A stretch of DNA of 64,000 bases from an uncultured Pseudomonas sp. (GCF_913777995.1 NZ_CAJYVE010000010.1:1-64000), one strand, 5' to 3'; counted from the stretch's first letter, positions 26,966-37,595 are shown. A program made the numbers and translations. The notes: generated by a model from the sequence alone, not told the origin.

Positions 26966-28636
26966 TCAAGCTCCTTTGCCGATCATGGGCAGGTTGAGGC
27001 CCTGTTCACGGGCACAATCGATTGCAATCTGGTAGCCGGCGTCGGCATGGCGCATCACCCCGGTGCCCGGGTCGTTGCTCAGCACGCGGGCGATGCGCGC
27101 GGCGGCATCGTCACTGCCATCACAGACGATGACCATACCCGAATGCTGGGAAAAGCCCATCCCTACGCCACCGCCGTGGTGCAGCGACACCCAGGTGGCG
27201 CCACCAGCGGTGTTGAGCAGGGCGTTGAGCAGCGGCCAGTCGGATACGGCGTCGGAGCCGTCGCGCATGGCTTCGGTCTCACGGTTGGGGCTGGCCACTG
27301 AGCCGGAGTCCAGATGGTCGCGGCCGATCACCACCGGCGCCGACAACTCGCCGGAACGCACCATTTCATTGAAGGCCAGGCCCAGCTTGGCACGCAGGCC
27401 CAGGCCGACCCAGCAGATACGCGCCGGCAGCCCCTGGAAGCTGATGCGTTCGCGGGCCATGTCCAGCCAGCGATGCAGGTGCGCGTCGTCGGGAATCAGT
27501 TCCTTGACCTTGGCGTCGGTCTTGTAGATGTCCTGCGGGTCGCCAGACAGCGCCGCCCAGCGGAACGGGCCAATGCCACGGCAGAACAGCGGACGGATGT
27601 AGGCCGGTACGAAGCCCGGGAAATCGAAGGCATTGGCCACGCCCTCTTCCTTGGCCATCTGGCGGATGTTGTTGCCGTAGTCGAAGGTCGGTACGCCGGC
27701 CTTCTGGAAATCGAGCATGGCCTGCACGTGCACGGCCATGGACTGCTTGGCCGCCTTGATGACCGTCGCCGGGTCGGTCTTGGCGCGGTCGCGGTACTGT
27801 TCCCAGCTCCAGCCGACCGGCAGGTAGCCGTTGAGCGGGTCGTGGGCGCTGGTCTGGTCGGTGACCATGTCCGGGCGCACGCCACGCCGCACCAGCTCAG
27901 GCAGGATTTCGGCCGCGTTGCCATGCAGGGCGATGGACACCGCCTGGCCTTCGGCGGTGTAACGGGCGATACGCGCCAAGGCGTCGTCCAGGTCACTGGC
28001 CTGCTCGTCGACGTAGCGGGTGCGTAGGCGGAAGTCGATACTCTGTTGCTGGCACTCGATGTTCAGCGAGCAGGCACCGGCCAGGGTCGCGGCCAGCGGC
28101 TGGGCACCGCCCATTCCTCCGAGGCCGGCGGTGAGCACCCAGCGGCCCTTGAGGTTGCCGCCGTAGTGCTGGCGACCGGCCTCGACGAAGGTTTCATAGG
28201 TGCCCTGCACGATGCCCTGGCTGCCGATGTAGATCCAGCTGCCGGCGGTCATCTGCCCGTACATGGCCAGACCCTTGGCATCCAGCTCGTTGAAGTGCTC
28301 CCAGCTGGCCCAATGCGGCACCAGGTTGGAGTTGGCGATCAGCACCCGTGGCGCGTTGGCGTGGGTCTTGAATACGCCGACCGGCTTGCCGGACTGCACC
28401 AGCAGGGTCTCGTCGTCGTTGAGTTCCTTGAGGGTCTCGACGATCTTGTCGTAGCACTCCCAGTTGCGCGCGGCACGGCCGATGCCGCCATACACCACCA
28501 GCTCCTTGGGGTTCTCGGCGACCTCGGGGTCGAGGTTGTTCATCAGCATGCGCAACGGCGCTTCGGTCAGCCAGCTCTTGGCATTGAGCTGAGTACCGCG
28601 AGGCGCGCGGATCACGGTGTCACGATAAGTCGTCAT
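26966..28636 (-). CDS. hutU: Urocanate hydratase
   Basis: 556 residues, full length. Conserved segments include [49 protein letters not shown] (NAD-binding glycine-rich) and the active-site stretch [17 protein letters not shown]. It converts urocanate to imidazolonepropionate using tightly bound NAD+. Lies 32 bp after hutG within the hut operon. Confidence 0.97.
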   Translation of the reverse strand: MTTYRDTVIRAPRGTQLNAKSWLTEAPLRMLMNNLDPEVAENPKELVVYGGIGRAARNWECYDKIVETLKELNDDETLLVQSGKPVGVFKTHANAPRVLIANSNLVPHWASWEHFNELDAKGLAMYGQMTAGSWIYIGSQGIVQGTYETFVEAGRQHYGGNLKGRWVLTAGLGGMGGAQPLAATLAGACSLNIECQQQSIDFRLRTRYVDEQASDLDDALARIARYTAEGQAVSIALHGNAAEILPELVRRGVRPDMVTDQTSAHDPLNGYLPVGWSWEQYRDRAKTDPATVIKAAKQSMAVHVQAMLDFQKAGVPTFDYGNNIRQMAKEEGVANAFDFPGFVPAYIRPLFCRGIGPFRWAALSGDPQDIYKTDAKVKELIPDDAHLHRWLDMARERISFQGLPARICWVGLGLRAKLGLAFNEMVRSGELSAPVVIGRDHLDSGSVASPNRETEAMRDGSDAVSDWPLLNALLNTAGGATWVSLHHGGGVGMGFSQHSGMVIVCDGSDDAAARIARVLSNDPGTGVMRHADAGYQIAIDCAREQGLNLPMIGKGA

Positions 28637-28668
28637 GGCAATCTCCCTGGGAAGGTTGTTGTTCTTGT

Positions 28669-29619
28669 TCAGTAATGAGTGGTCAACGTGAGGGTATGGA
28701 TCAGCCGCGCCGCCGCCTTGGCGGTGTGGTTGTCGATATCGAAGGAAGGATTCAGCTCGGCAAGATCCACCAGGCGCAGCCGGCCGCTATCGCGCAGGCG
28801 CTGCACCAGGGGTTCGAGCAAATGAATGGGCACACCACGCGCGGCTGGCGCACTGACACCTGGCGCTTCGCTGGCTGGCAGCACATCGATGTCGATGGTC
28901 AGATACAGCGCATCGCAGCGCAGGGCGAAATAGTGCAGTTCATCGCCAATGACCTGCAGCGTGGACTCGCGGATCTCATGATCTTCCCTGACCAGCACGC
29001 CCAGCTCGGCGGCGCGCTGGAACAGCGCCCGCGTGTTGCTGGCGCGACTGACGCCGATGCAGGCGTAGTCGAAGGTCCAGCCCCGCTGGCGGCACTGCTC
29101 GGCGATCTGCGAGAACGGCGTGCCCGACGAGCGCACCGTGGCGTGGTCGCGCAGGTCGAAATGCGCGTCGAAATTGACGATGCCGATGCGTGGCGCAGCA
29201 CCCTGCCCTTCGAAATGCCGGGCCAGGCCGGACCAGCTGCCGAACGCGACCTCATGGCCACCGCCAAGCACGATGGGCAAATGGCCGTCGCTCAGCAGGC
29301 GGCTCACGGCAGCCGCCAGGCGTTGCTGCGCCGCTTCCAGATCGCTGTCTTCGCAGTGAATGTCGCCGGCATCCCAGGCCGGTGCCGCGCGGTGCCAGGC
29401 CAGGCTGGCCAGCGCCTTGCGCATCGCCAGGGGGCCACCTGCGGCGCCGGTGCGGCCCTGGTTGCGACGCACGCCTTCGTCACAGGCGAAGCCCAGCAGC
29501 GCCACACCCGGCGCGGCGGCTTCGGCCCACGGCTGGATGCACTGGTGCCAGCGCGCGCTGTCCGGTTCGGGGTCGACGCGCCCGGCCCAGGTGTCCATGT
29601 TCAGGCGATCAGCGATCAT
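28669..29619 (-). CDS. hutG: Formimidoylglutamase HutG (arginase family)
   Basis: 316 residues of the ureohydrolase/arginase fold with both manganese motifs: [20 protein letters not shown] and [16 protein letters not shown]. It hydrolyses N-formimino-glutamate directly to glutamate and formamide. This is not the zinc-type N-formylglutamate deformylase that many pseudomonads call HutG. No hutF is present nearby. The ATG at 29619 follows AGGAG and overlaps the 3' end of hutI by 11 bp, indicating coupling. Confidence 0.92.
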   Translation of the reverse strand: MIADRLNMDTWAGRVDPEPDSARWHQCIQPWAEAAAPGVALLGFACDEGVRRNQGRTGAAGGPLAMRKALASLAWHRAAPAWDAGDIHCEDSDLEAAQQRLAAAVSRLLSDGHLPIVLGGGHEVAFGSWSGLARHFEGQGAAPRIGIVNFDAHFDLRDHATVRSSGTPFSQIAEQCRQRGWTFDYACIGVSRASNTRALFQRAAELGVLVREDHEIRESTLQVIGDELHYFALRCDALYLTIDIDVLPASEAPGVSAPAARGVPIHLLEPLVQRLRDSGRLRLVDLAELNPSFDIDNHTAKAAARLIHTLTLTTHY

Positions 29620-30826
29620 GGGTGATGACTCCTGCAAAAACGCGCTGGCGCAGGCGCCCGGCCTGCACGGCATAGGCCAGTTCGGCCGGGTGATGGATAT
29701 CCCACAGGCACAGGTCGGCCGGCGCGCCCGGCTCGATGCGGCCCAGCTCGCGGCGGCCCAGCGCCTGGGCGGCGTGCGCGGTCATCCCGGCCAGGGCCTC
29801 GGTCGGGGTCAGACGGAAGAAGGTGCAGGCCATGTTGGCCATCAGCGTCGGCAAGCAGATGGGCGAGGTGCCGGGGTTGGCGTCGCTGGACACGGCGATG
29901 GGCACGCCATGGCGGCGCAGCAGGTCGATGGGCGGCTGCTGGGTCTCGCGCAGCACGTGGAAGGCGCCGGGCAGCAGCACCGCCACGGTGCCTGCGGCCG
30001 CCAAGGCTTGTACGCCGGCTTCATCGAGGTATTCGATATGGTCGACCGACAGTGCGCCATAACGGGCGGCCAGGGCGCTGCCGCCGAGGTTGGAGAGCTG
30101 TTCGGCATGCGCCTTGATCGCCAGGCCATGGGCGGCGGCGGCCTGGAACACGCGCTCGCATTGCGCCGGGGAGAAGGCGATGCCTTCGCAGAAGACATCC
30201 ACCGCATCGGCCAGCCCCTGCTCGGCAGCGGCCGGGATCATCGCCGTGCAGACCAGGTCAATGTAGCCGTCGGCATTGCCGGCGTACTCCGGCGGCAAGG
30301 CATGCGCGCCCAGCAAGGTGGTGACGACCCGCACCGGGCGCAGCTCGCCAAGGCTCCGGGCGACACGCAGCATTTTCAGTTCATCTTCCAGGGTCAGCCC
30401 ATAGCCAGACTTGATTTCCACGCAGGTCACGCCGTCGGCGAGCAAGGCATCCAGGCGCGGCAGGCTGGCTTCGATCAGCTGTTCTTCACTGGCCTGGCGG
30501 GTAGCGCGCACGGTGCTGAGAATGCCACCGCCGTTGCGGGCGATCTCCTCGTAGCTGACGCCCTGCAGGCGCTGTTCGAACTCGCGGGCGCGGTCGCCGG
30601 CATACACCAGGTGGGTATGGCAATCCACCAGACCGGGGGTCATCACCCCGCCACGCCCGGCTTCGACGGCACCCGTTGCCAGGGCTGGATCGAACGCCTG
30701 TTCGGTCCAGACGCCCGCGATACGCCCGGCTTCGACCATGACCGCCATGGGTCCATCGAGCTGGCGAGTGCCATCGAACAGGGTAAGGTCGCGCCAGAGC
30801 AGGCGCTGGCTTGGGCTGGAGAGCAT
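29609..30826 (-). CDS. hutI: Imidazolonepropionase
   Basis: 405 residues of the amidohydrolase superfamily. The zinc site begins with the H-T-H in [17 protein letters not shown]; later ligands lie in [18 protein letters not shown] and [11 protein letters not shown]. It hydrolyses imidazolonepropionate to N-formimino-glutamate. First gene of the hut operon, with a HutC operator only 21 bp before its ATG and AAAGG as the ribosome site. Confidence 0.96.
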   Translation of the reverse strand: MLSSPSQRLLWRDLTLFDGTRQLDGPMAVMVEAGRIAGVWTEQAFDPALATGAVEAGRGGVMTPGLVDCHTHLVYAGDRAREFEQRLQGVSYEEIARNGGGILSTVRATRQASEEQLIEASLPRLDALLADGVTCVEIKSGYGLTLEDELKMLRVARSLGELRPVRVVTTLLGAHALPPEYAGNADGYIDLVCTAMIPAAAEQGLADAVDVFCEGIAFSPAQCERVFQAAAAHGLAIKAHAEQLSNLGGSALAARYGALSVDHIEYLDEAGVQALAAAGTVAVLLPGAFHVLRETQQPPIDLLRRHGVPIAVSSDANPGTSPICLPTLMANMACTFFRLTPTEALAGMTAHAAQALGRRELGRIEPGAPADLCLWDIHHPAELAYAVQAGRLRQRVFAGVITHDR

Positions 30827-30846
30827 TTGTCATGCCTTTCTTGTTT

Positions 30847-30860
30847 AATGTATATACATT
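30847..30860. promoter_or_regulatory. HutC operator 1
   Basis: AATGTATATACATT is a perfect 14-bp palindrome with the HutC core TGTATATACA. It lies between the predicted hutI promoter (TTGACC at 30881-30886 on the minus strand, poor -10 near 30859-30863) and the hutI ATG, so binding would block initiation or elongation. Urocanate would relieve repression. Confidence 0.82.
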
Positions 30861-30944
30861 TAGCCCGGCGAAATGGCTTAGGTCAACCCCCACTCTGAAG
30901 TGCAGACGAATAAATGCAAGGGCGGATCCGGGATCGCCCCTATT

Positions 30945-30954
30945 TGTATATACA
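30945..30954. promoter_or_regulatory. HutC operator 2
   Basis: A second perfect TGTATATACA, 96 bp from operator 1 and about 75 bp from the pdxY stop codon. Two identical sites nine helical turns apart would permit cooperative binding or looping. Confidence 0.78.
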
Positions 30955-31029
30955 TTAGAAGATCAGCGACACCGCGCCCTGCGCGAGCAGAGCGGGTCCG
31001 CGACTGCACGGACCCGCAAGGCAAGGAGG

Positions 31030-31899
31030 TCAGACGGGTGTGGCAGCGAAGGCCTGCTCAGGCTTGACGATCTGCTCCTGGGCAGCGACCAGTGGCAGGT
31101 CACGGGAGCCTTCGGCGGTGGCGCCTACCAGGCCGAACAGCGTGGCGGTGGCCAGTTCCAGCGCCTGCGCCACGGGCTGGCCGCCCAGCAGGCGCGCCAG
31201 CAAGGTGGCGGAGAACACGTCGCCCATACCGTTGGGCAGCGGGTGCAGGGCCAGACGCGGGGTATTCACCAGCCAGGCGCCTTCGCCGTTGACTGCCAGG
31301 GTGCCGAGCTGGTCGGCGGGGATGTCTGGGGTCGCCAGGCTGGTGATCACCACGACGTCCGGGCCGCGCCCACGCAGTTGTCGCGCAGTGCGCACGGCAT
31401 CCTCGACGCTGACCAGGCGGCTGCCGGTCAACAGTTCGAACTCGAACTGGTTAGGGGTGACGATGCTCGCGTGGGGAATCGCCAGGTTGCGCAGAAAGTC
31501 CGGAATCGCCGGGTTGACGAATACGCCACGCCCCACGTCACCCATCACCGGGTCGCACAGGTAGCGCACCGCCGGGTTGTCGCGGCGGATCTCGTCCACC
31601 GCTTCGAGGATCACCGCACCGATACCCGCATCGCCCAGGTACCCGGACAGCACCGCCGAAACCCGGGATAACGCACCGCGATCACGTAGCCCGGCCAGCA
31701 CCTCGCGAATGTGTTCGGCATCGAACACCTGGCCACGGAACTGACCATAGCCGGTGTGGTTGGAGAACTGCACGGTATGCACCGGCAGCACCTCGAAGCC
31801 CAGGCGCTGCAGGGGGAACACGGCGGCATCGTTGCCGACGTGGCCCAGGGCGACGTGGGACTGGATGGAAAGCACACAGGGCGGAAGGGAATCAGGCAT
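31030..31899 (-). CDS. pdxY: PdxY-type pyridoxal kinase
   Basis: 289 residues of the ribokinase/PfkB-like pyridoxal kinase family. VLSIQSHVALGHVGNDAAVFPLQ at the N-terminus, YLCDPVMGD, TPNQFEFELLTG and the catalytic GMGDVFSATLLA identify it. It phosphorylates pyridoxal in the PLP salvage pathway. It is on the same strand as hutI, but the HutC operators separate the two, so it probably has its own promoter. Confidence 0.9.
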   Translation of the reverse strand: MPDSLPPCVLSIQSHVALGHVGNDAAVFPLQRLGFEVLPVHTVQFSNHTGYGQFRGQVFDAEHIREVLAGLRDRGALSRVSAVLSGYLGDAGIGAVILEAVDEIRRDNPAVRYLCDPVMGDVGRGVFVNPAIPDFLRNLAIPHASIVTPNQFEFELLTGSRLVSVEDAVRTARQLRGRGPDVVVITSLATPDIPADQLGTLAVNGEGAWLVNTPRLALHPLPNGMGDVFSATLLARLLGGQPVAQALELATATLFGLVGATAEGSRDLPLVAAQEQIVKPEQAFAATPV

Positions 31900-32101
31900 G
31901 GGCGGCGCGGGTCCTGGTGACGAAGGAAAGCCCCGATCATACCCCTATTGCCCGGACGGGATCAGGCCCGTGGCGCAAACCGGGCGGCGCGGGGCAAATC
32001 AGGCTTTCCGTCCCCTGCCGTGGTGCTCTACTCTCTGCCCACCCGGCCGGGGCCCGCCAGGCGCCTGCCGCCCCCTCACCATGCGCAATCAGGAGCCTGC
32101 A

Positions 32102-32518
32102 ATGTCACTGCCCGATGAATTCGATACCCCGCAATTTCGCAAGGGCCTGGCGGTACGCCGCGAAGTGCTCGGCGCCGAGTACGTGGACCGCTCGGTGAAT
32201 GAGGTCGAAGACTTCATGATCCCGATGCAGAAAATCACCACCGAATGGTGCTGGGGCGAAGTCTGGACCCGGCCGGGCCTGGACCTGAAGACCCGCAGCA
32301 TGCTCAACCTGGCCATGCTCACCGCGCTCAACCGCCCCAACGAGGTACGCCTGCACGTGCTCGGCGCCCTGAACAACGGCGTCTCGCCGGCCGAGATCCA
32401 GGAAATTCTCCTGCAGGCGTGCATCTACTGCGGCGTGCCCGCCGCCCTGGACAGCTTCAAGATCGCCAACGAAGTGGTGAAGAAGTTCCAGCAGGATCAG
32501 GCAGCCAAGGCCGACTGA
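32102..32518 (+). CDS. Carboxymuconolactone decarboxylase-family protein
   Basis: 138 residues, a single CMD domain. RREVLGAEYVDRS, WGEVWTRPGL, RSMLNLAMLTALNRP and ACIYCGVPAALDSF closely resemble PcaC (4-carboxymuconolactone decarboxylase of the protocatechuate branch). It has CIYC but lacks the downstream histidine of AhpD-type peroxidase relatives. AGGAG precedes the ATG at 32102. No other pca genes are nearby, so the substrate may differ from PcaC; it is convergent with the MFS gene. Confidence 0.8.
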   Translation: MSLPDEFDTPQFRKGLAVRREVLGAEYVDRSVNEVEDFMIPMQKITTEWCWGEVWTRPGLDLKTRSMLNLAMLTALNRPNEVRLHVLGALNNGVSPAEIQEILLQACIYCGVPAALDSFKIANEVVKKFQQDQAAKAD

Positions 32519-32531
32519 CGCCACAGCGAGG

Positions 32532-33830
32532 TCATTCCTGGCCCGCGATCTGCACGGTCGCGGGCTTCGCCGCGCCAGCCTGGCGCATGGTCTCCGGCAT
32601 CAGCAACAGGTACAGCACGAAGCCGATTCCGGCGATGGCAGCCAGGGTCAGGAAGGCGTACGCATAGCTGAAATGCACGATGATCACCCCGGCCAGCGTC
32701 GCGCTCAGCGAGGCGCCGATGCCCTGTACCGTGGCGACCGCCCCCTGGCTGACATTGAACCGCCCGGTGCCACGGGTCAGGTCGGCGATCACCACCGGCA
32801 GCAGCGCGCCGAAGATCCCCGCGCCGATGCCGTCCAGGCACTGCACCGCGACCAGGTAAAAGGGGTTGTCGGAAAAGGTGTAAAGCACGCCACGCAGCGC
32901 CAGTATCGCGAAACCGAACAGGAATATCGGCTTGCGCCCGAAGCGGTCAGCGTGTCGCCCCACCAGAATCGCCACCGGCACCATCACGCATTGGGCGGCG
33001 ACGATGCACAGGGCGATCAGCGAAGTGGCACTGTCCTTGCCGATGATGTGCGTGAGCTGCTGACCGATGGACGGCAACATCGCCGCATTGGCCAGGTGGA
33101 AGATCGCTGCCAGGAGCGCCAGAAGCATCAGGTGGCGATTGGCTAACAGCGCCTGCCAGGACGACACCGGCGGGTGCGCGCTCGGGCCATCATCCAGCCC
33201 GCGCGCCAGGTCGTCGTCGATTTCATCGGCCGGCACCTGCCACAGGGCAATGATCGAAGCGAAGGCCAGCGCGGCCATCAGCCAGAACACCACCATCGGC
33301 CCGAACAGATAGCCCAGCGCACCGGCCAGTGCTGCCGAAAAGGCATTGCCCGCGTGGTTGAAGCCTTCGTTGCGCCCGATGTGCCGGGTGAATGCCGCTG
33401 GCCCGACGATCCCGAGGGTGATGGCCGCCAGCGCCGGCGCGAAGACTGCCGCCGCGACCTGGGCCAGCGACTGGGTCAAGGCGACCATGGCGAAGCTGGA
33501 GATCCATGGCAGCAGCAGGCTGCAGAAGGTCACCAGCAGGGCTGCGACGCCGATCACCGCGCGCTTGTACCGACTTCGGTCGATGAACGCCCCCGCCGGG
33601 GTCTGCGAGATCAGCCCGGCGATGCCGGCCAGGGTCATGACGAAGCCCACCGTGGCCTCGTTCCAGCCCTCCCCCGGCCCGCGTACGGCAATCAGGTAGA
33701 TCGCCAGGTACGGTCCCAGGCCGTCACGCACGTCGGCCAGGGTGAAATTGAGAATGTCGAGGCCGCGCCGGGTACGGCGCGAAGGCTCGCTCCCGGTGAT
33801 GTGACGGGAGGCAGTTGAGGTGACGGGCAT
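32532..33830 (-). CDS. MFS transporter
   Basis: 432 residues with about twelve membrane spans and the MFS loop motif between helices 2 and 3 (SQTPAGAFIDRSRYKR) and a repeat-like GRHADRFGRKPIFLFG between 8 and 9. The N-terminal LNFTLADVRDGLGPYLAIYL and the IGRNEGFNHAGNAF segment occur in a group of bacterial MFS proteins of unknown substrate. It ends 14 bp from the convergent CMD gene. Direction (import or efflux) cannot be told. Confidence 0.85.
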   Translation of the reverse strand: MPVTSTASRHITGSEPSRRTRRGLDILNFTLADVRDGLGPYLAIYLIAVRGPGEGWNEATVGFVMTLAGIAGLISQTPAGAFIDRSRYKRAVIGVAALLVTFCSLLLPWISSFAMVALTQSLAQVAAAVFAPALAAITLGIVGPAAFTRHIGRNEGFNHAGNAFSAALAGALGYLFGPMVVFWLMAALAFASIIALWQVPADEIDDDLARGLDDGPSAHPPVSSWQALLANRHLMLLALLAAIFHLANAAMLPSIGQQLTHIIGKDSATSLIALCIVAAQCVMVPVAILVGRHADRFGRKPIFLFGFAILALRGVLYTFSDNPFYLVAVQCLDGIGAGIFGALLPVVIADLTRGTGRFNVSQGAVATVQGIGASLSATLAGVIIVHFSYAYAFLTLAAIAGIGFVLYLLLMPETMRQAGAAKPATVQIAGQE

Positions 33831-34230
33831 GAATGATGACCTTCTGGCGGTACGGAATCACGTGGCCCTGAGCGAGTCCAGCGACGATGAACCCGCGCTC
33901 GGCGGATCCACCGGGCGAACCTCGAGCGGAAGACCTGCAGGGCAAAGGTTACAAAATATGACCAGAAGAACCCCGCGCAGTGCCCAGCCCATGAAAAATT
34001 CTTCTTACGCCACCGGTGTAGCATTTGCCCTGAGTGTCGGGCCGTTTTATCCGAGCGGAATAAGTGGTTGAAATGAAAAGTCTCTGCAGCGTTCATTGCC
34101 GCGGCAAATTATTCATGCAATTCGCTCAATCATGAAATGCTTGGCTAATTGCCCGAGGGCCTGGTAATTCCGAATATCGGATCCATTAGCAGAGGTCACT
34201 GTTTTTCAATTTCCAAAAGCCGACTGGGAA
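33831..34230. other. Intergenic region between the MFS and GGDEF genes
   Basis: A 400-bp gap between divergent genes, clearly more AT-rich from about 33940 onward than its surroundings. It must hold the promoters of both genes. No RNA gene, long palindrome or further reading frame could be supported. Confidence 0.5.
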
Positions 34231-35436
34231 TTGCCTGTTTCCCTGCAAATGATCGATAATCCCGCAGCGCCCCACCCAGCGAGAATGCTGCCAGAACGAC
34301 TGACCCGAGCATTATCAAGAACCGTCATGCAGACCTCGCACAGTACTTCCTCAGTTGAGCGCCCGGATATTTATCTGGCACTCATCGCAGAACTTTCCCA
34401 TACCTCCAAGCCCACTTCCATCATGTGCGTCACGTTGATCGCACTGAATTTATTTTCCTGGCACGCCACCAGCGAGGCACTCTTTGCCTGGATGGCCGTT
34501 ATTGGCGGACTGGCGTCGGCGATAAAAGTCACCTGCATGCAAGTGCATAAGGCCCGTCGCAAATATTCGCGGCTGGAAAGACCCGAAGCGCAGTTCTGGG
34601 AAATCATGCATATCGTGACCACCACCGTGATCGCGGCATCGGTCGGTGCGTCGGTTTCCCGTGCATTTCTGGTCAACGAACAGGACGTCAAGCTGCTGTG
34701 CGTGGCGATGCTGTTCGGCTACGCCGCCGGTGTCGTGGCCAGGCTGTACGTCAGGCCCGGGATTGCCTGCCTGGCCCTGTGCCTGGCAGTGCCGCCGTCC
34801 ATCCTGACCGCCCTCTATACCCGGGAATTATCCAATCAGATTCTCGCAGGCATGTTCCTGCTGTTTCTGCTGGGCGGTATCGACACCATCAGACACGCCT
34901 ACAAGACCGCCATCCGCAACATCAAGGACCGCCTGGAAATGGCCCGCCTGGCGGAGTACGACCCGCTGACCGGCCTTGCCAACCACCGTGGCCTGGTCAA
35001 GGCCTTCAAGCTCGCCACGCACTCCACAGAGCCGTTCGTGCTGCACTGCCTCGACCTGGACCGCTTCAAGGCGATCAACGACACCCATGGGCATTCCGCC
35101 GGCGACGCGCTGCTCAAGCAGGTCGCGTCGCGCATCCAGGGCGTGGTACGCAGCACCGACACCGTGGCCCGACTCGGCGGCGACGAATTCGTCGTGCTCC
35201 AGGCTCCACTCTTGAAAGCCGAAGATGCCACGGCACTGGCCGCACGCATCACGCAGGCACTGGGCGAACCCTTCTGGCTGTTCGACCAGACCCTGCAAGT
35301 CGAGATCGGCGCCAGCCTCGGCTACGCCCACGCCACCCCGGACAGCGCCCTGGAAGCGCTGATGGACCGTGCCGACCAGGCTTCTTATGCCGCCAAGCGC
35401 CAGGGCGGTAATCTTTGCGCCGAATTTCACTCCTGA
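34231..35436 (+). CDS. Membrane-bound diguanylate cyclase (GGDEF)
   Basis: 401 residues: an N-terminal region with about six membrane spans (roughly residues 65-220) and a C-terminal GGDEF domain beginning at YDPLTGLANHRG. The active site LGGDEF is intact and the inhibitory I-site RSTD lies five residues before it, so it should make c-di-GMP and be feedback-inhibited. No EAL domain. The sensor region is not a recognised CHASE or PAS domain; it resembles membrane (MASE-like) sensors. An in-frame ATG at 34327 is an alternative start. Confidence 0.88.
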   Translation: MPVSLQMIDNPAAPHPARMLPERLTRALSRTVMQTSHSTSSVERPDIYLALIAELSHTSKPTSIMCVTLIALNLFSWHATSEALFAWMAVIGGLASAIKVTCMQVHKARRKYSRLERPEAQFWEIMHIVTTTVIAASVGASVSRAFLVNEQDVKLLCVAMLFGYAAGVVARLYVRPGIACLALCLAVPPSILTALYTRELSNQILAGMFLLFLLGGIDTIRHAYKTAIRNIKDRLEMARLAEYDPLTGLANHRGLVKAFKLATHSTEPFVLHCLDLDRFKAINDTHGHSAGDALLKQVASRIQGVVRSTDTVARLGGDEFVVLQAPLLKAEDATALAARITQALGEPFWLFDQTLQVEIGASLGYAHATPDSALEALMDRADQASYAAKRQGGNLCAEFHS

Positions 35437-35437
35437 A

Positions 35438-37522
35438 TCAGCACTCGGTCAGCCCCCTACCCTGCTCGGCACACTGTTGCAACCGGCTTGAAAGGCGCCA
35501 CTCACGCTCAGGATGCTCATCGGCCCACGCCACCAGTGCCGAGTACACGGTACGCAGGCCGACCTGCTCGGCATGGTAGAGCAAGCCGCCGCGATAGCGC
35601 GGAAAGCCGTAGCCATGTAGCCATACCAGATCGATGTCGTCGGGGTTTTCGGCCACACCTTCCTCGAGCATGTGCGCCGCCTCATTGACCATCACGAACA
35701 GGCAGCGCTGGAGAATTTCCTCATCGCCGATCGACCGGGATTGCAGCCCCCTGGCAGTGCGGTGCGCGTCCAGCATGCCGGACACCCAGGGGTCAGCCAA
35801 GCCCTGGCGCTGGCCTTCGGCGTAACGGTAGTAACCCGCCCCGGACTTCTGCCCGAGCCGACCAGCCTGGTACAACTGTTCGATCAGGTTGCACTGGCGC
35901 TCGGCCAGACCAAGCCGTTCGCCGCGCCCCTTGCGGTTCAGCCAGGCGATGTCCACACCTGCCAGGTCGCGAAGCTCGAACGGCCCGAGCGGAAAGCCGA
36001 ATTCGCGCATGACCCGGTCGACATCTTCGGGGGCCGCACCTTCCTCCAGCAGAAAGGTGGCCTCGCGCTCACGCACGGCCAGCAGGCGATTGCCGACAAA
36101 GCCGTACCCGTTACCGACCGCCACCGTGGTCTTGCCCAGGCGCTCGCCCAGTTGCAGCACGGTAGCCAGTACATCGGGCTGCAGATGCGCAGTCTTGACC
36201 ACCTCCAGCAGCTTCATAACCTGCGCCGGGCTGAAGAAGTGCATGCCGATGACCTCACCGGGGCGGCCAGTCACCGCTGCGATAGCCTCGACATCCAGGT
36301 AAGACGTGTTGGTCGCGAGAATCGCACCCGGCCTGGCCAAGCGATCCAACTGGCGGAACACCGCCTGCTTGACCTCCAGATCCTCGAATACCGCCTCGAT
36401 GACCAGGTCTGCGTCGGTCACGGCTTCCAGGCTGGTCTGATACTGGATGAGCGCCTCACGCTCGGCCGCCTCGCTGGCGCTGATGCGTCCTTTGTCCAGG
36501 GCAGTGGCATAGTAGCGCTCGACGATTGCCCGACCCCGTTCAAGGGCCTGCGGCTGGGTATCGATCAGACGCGTCGGCAGGCCGGCATTGGCCAGGCACA
36601 AGGCAATGCCGCTGCCCATCAGGCCGGCGCCGATCACCGCTACCCGGTGCACAGGACGAACCGCCGCCTGCCGGGCCAGTGCACGGCACCGCGAGGCCAG
36701 TTCGCGTTCAGCGAAGAACACATGGCGCAGCGCCCTGGCCTGCTCGCCTTCGCGCAAGGCCACGAAACACGCACGTTCCATTGCCATACCCTGCTCGAAT
36801 GGTAATTGCCAGGCTTGTCGCAGTGCATCCAGGGCAAGCGGCGGAGCCTTCTGCCCGGGCACCTTGCGCAACAGCGCCTGGGCCTGGCGTTCGAAGGCCG
36901 GCAGGTCGAAGTCCGGCACCGCCTGCTGCACGGCGCGCGGAATCGGCAGCGTCACCCGGTGCCGGGCCAGTGTGAAGGCCGCCTCCAGCAGCGAAGCCTC
37001 ACAGGCCCGATCGACCAGGCCAATCTGCAGCGCACGCTCGGTGCCGATCTGCGTGTTGCCCAGCACCATGTCCAGCGCCATCGGCATACCACATAGGCGC
37101 GGCAGCCGCTGGGTTCCACCGGCGCCCGGAATCAGCCCCAGGCTCACTTCGGGCAGACCAAAACGCGTACCGACAGCCGCCACCCGGTAATGGCAGGCCA
37201 CTGCCAGTTCCAGGCCGCCCCCCAACACGGCACCATGCAGCGCGGCGATGAAGGGTTTACCGGCGTTCTCGATGGCCGCCAGTACATCGGGCAGCTGTGG
37301 CGCCTGCAGTGGCAGGTCGAATTCCTTGATATCGGCCCCGGCCACGAACGTGCGGCCTTCGCAGTGAATTACCACGGCCTGGATATCGGCATCGGCGTCA
37401 GCCTGCTCGACGCAGGCCAGCAACTGCTGGCGCACCGGTTGCGAAAGGGCATTGACCGGCGGGTTGTCGATGACGATCAGCCCGATATCACCCTCGCGTT
37501 GCAGTACCACGGTAGCGTGCAT
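35438..37522 (-). CDS. Enoyl-CoA hydratase/3-hydroxyacyl-CoA dehydrogenase fusion
   Basis: 694 residues. The N-terminal crotonase domain (about 1-190) has both catalytic glutamates in GGGLELAVACHY and GLPEVSLGLIPGAGG. The C-terminal part is an NAD-binding 3-hydroxyacyl-CoA dehydrogenase (GAGLMGSGIALCLANAG near residue 300, FSPAQVMKLLEVV, the second dehydrogenase domain with GYGFPRYRGG). FadJ/FadB-like. The ATG at 37522 follows GGAG. It hydrates an enoyl-CoA and oxidises the 3-hydroxyacyl-CoA. It follows an ABC importer on the same strand; no thiolase or acyl-CoA dehydrogenase gene is nearby. Confidence 0.9.
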   Translation of the reverse strand: MHATVVLQREGDIGLIVIDNPPVNALSQPVRQQLLACVEQADADADIQAVVIHCEGRTFVAGADIKEFDLPLQAPQLPDVLAAIENAGKPFIAALHGAVLGGGLELAVACHYRVAAVGTRFGLPEVSLGLIPGAGGTQRLPRLCGMPMALDMVLGNTQIGTERALQIGLVDRACEASLLEAAFTLARHRVTLPIPRAVQQAVPDFDLPAFERQAQALLRKVPGQKAPPLALDALRQAWQLPFEQGMAMERACFVALREGEQARALRHVFFAERELASRCRALARQAAVRPVHRVAVIGAGLMGSGIALCLANAGLPTRLIDTQPQALERGRAIVERYYATALDKGRISASEAAEREALIQYQTSLEAVTDADLVIEAVFEDLEVKQAVFRQLDRLARPGAILATNTSYLDVEAIAAVTGRPGEVIGMHFFSPAQVMKLLEVVKTAHLQPDVLATVLQLGERLGKTTVAVGNGYGFVGNRLLAVREREATFLLEEGAAPEDVDRVMREFGFPLGPFELRDLAGVDIAWLNRKGRGERLGLAERQCNLIEQLYQAGRLGQKSGAGYYRYAEGQRQGLADPWVSGMLDAHRTARGLQSRSIGDEEILQRCLFVMVNEAAHMLEEGVAENPDDIDLVWLHGYGFPRYRGGLLYHAEQVGLRTVYSALVAWADEHPEREWRLSSRLQQCAEQGRGLTEC

Positions 37523-37595
37523 CGCCTCTCTCCTGTCGAGTCTCATGGGTTGCAGCGGTGACGGCGGGTGCCGAGGCCACTGCACGTCAGCGGCG

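Noticed and set aside
24968-27301. A very long open frame (777 codons) antisense to hutC and hutH
   Set aside because: It overlaps well-identified genes on the other strand and its translation is low-complexity His/Gln/Gly/Arg-rich, typical of antisense frames in high-GC DNA.
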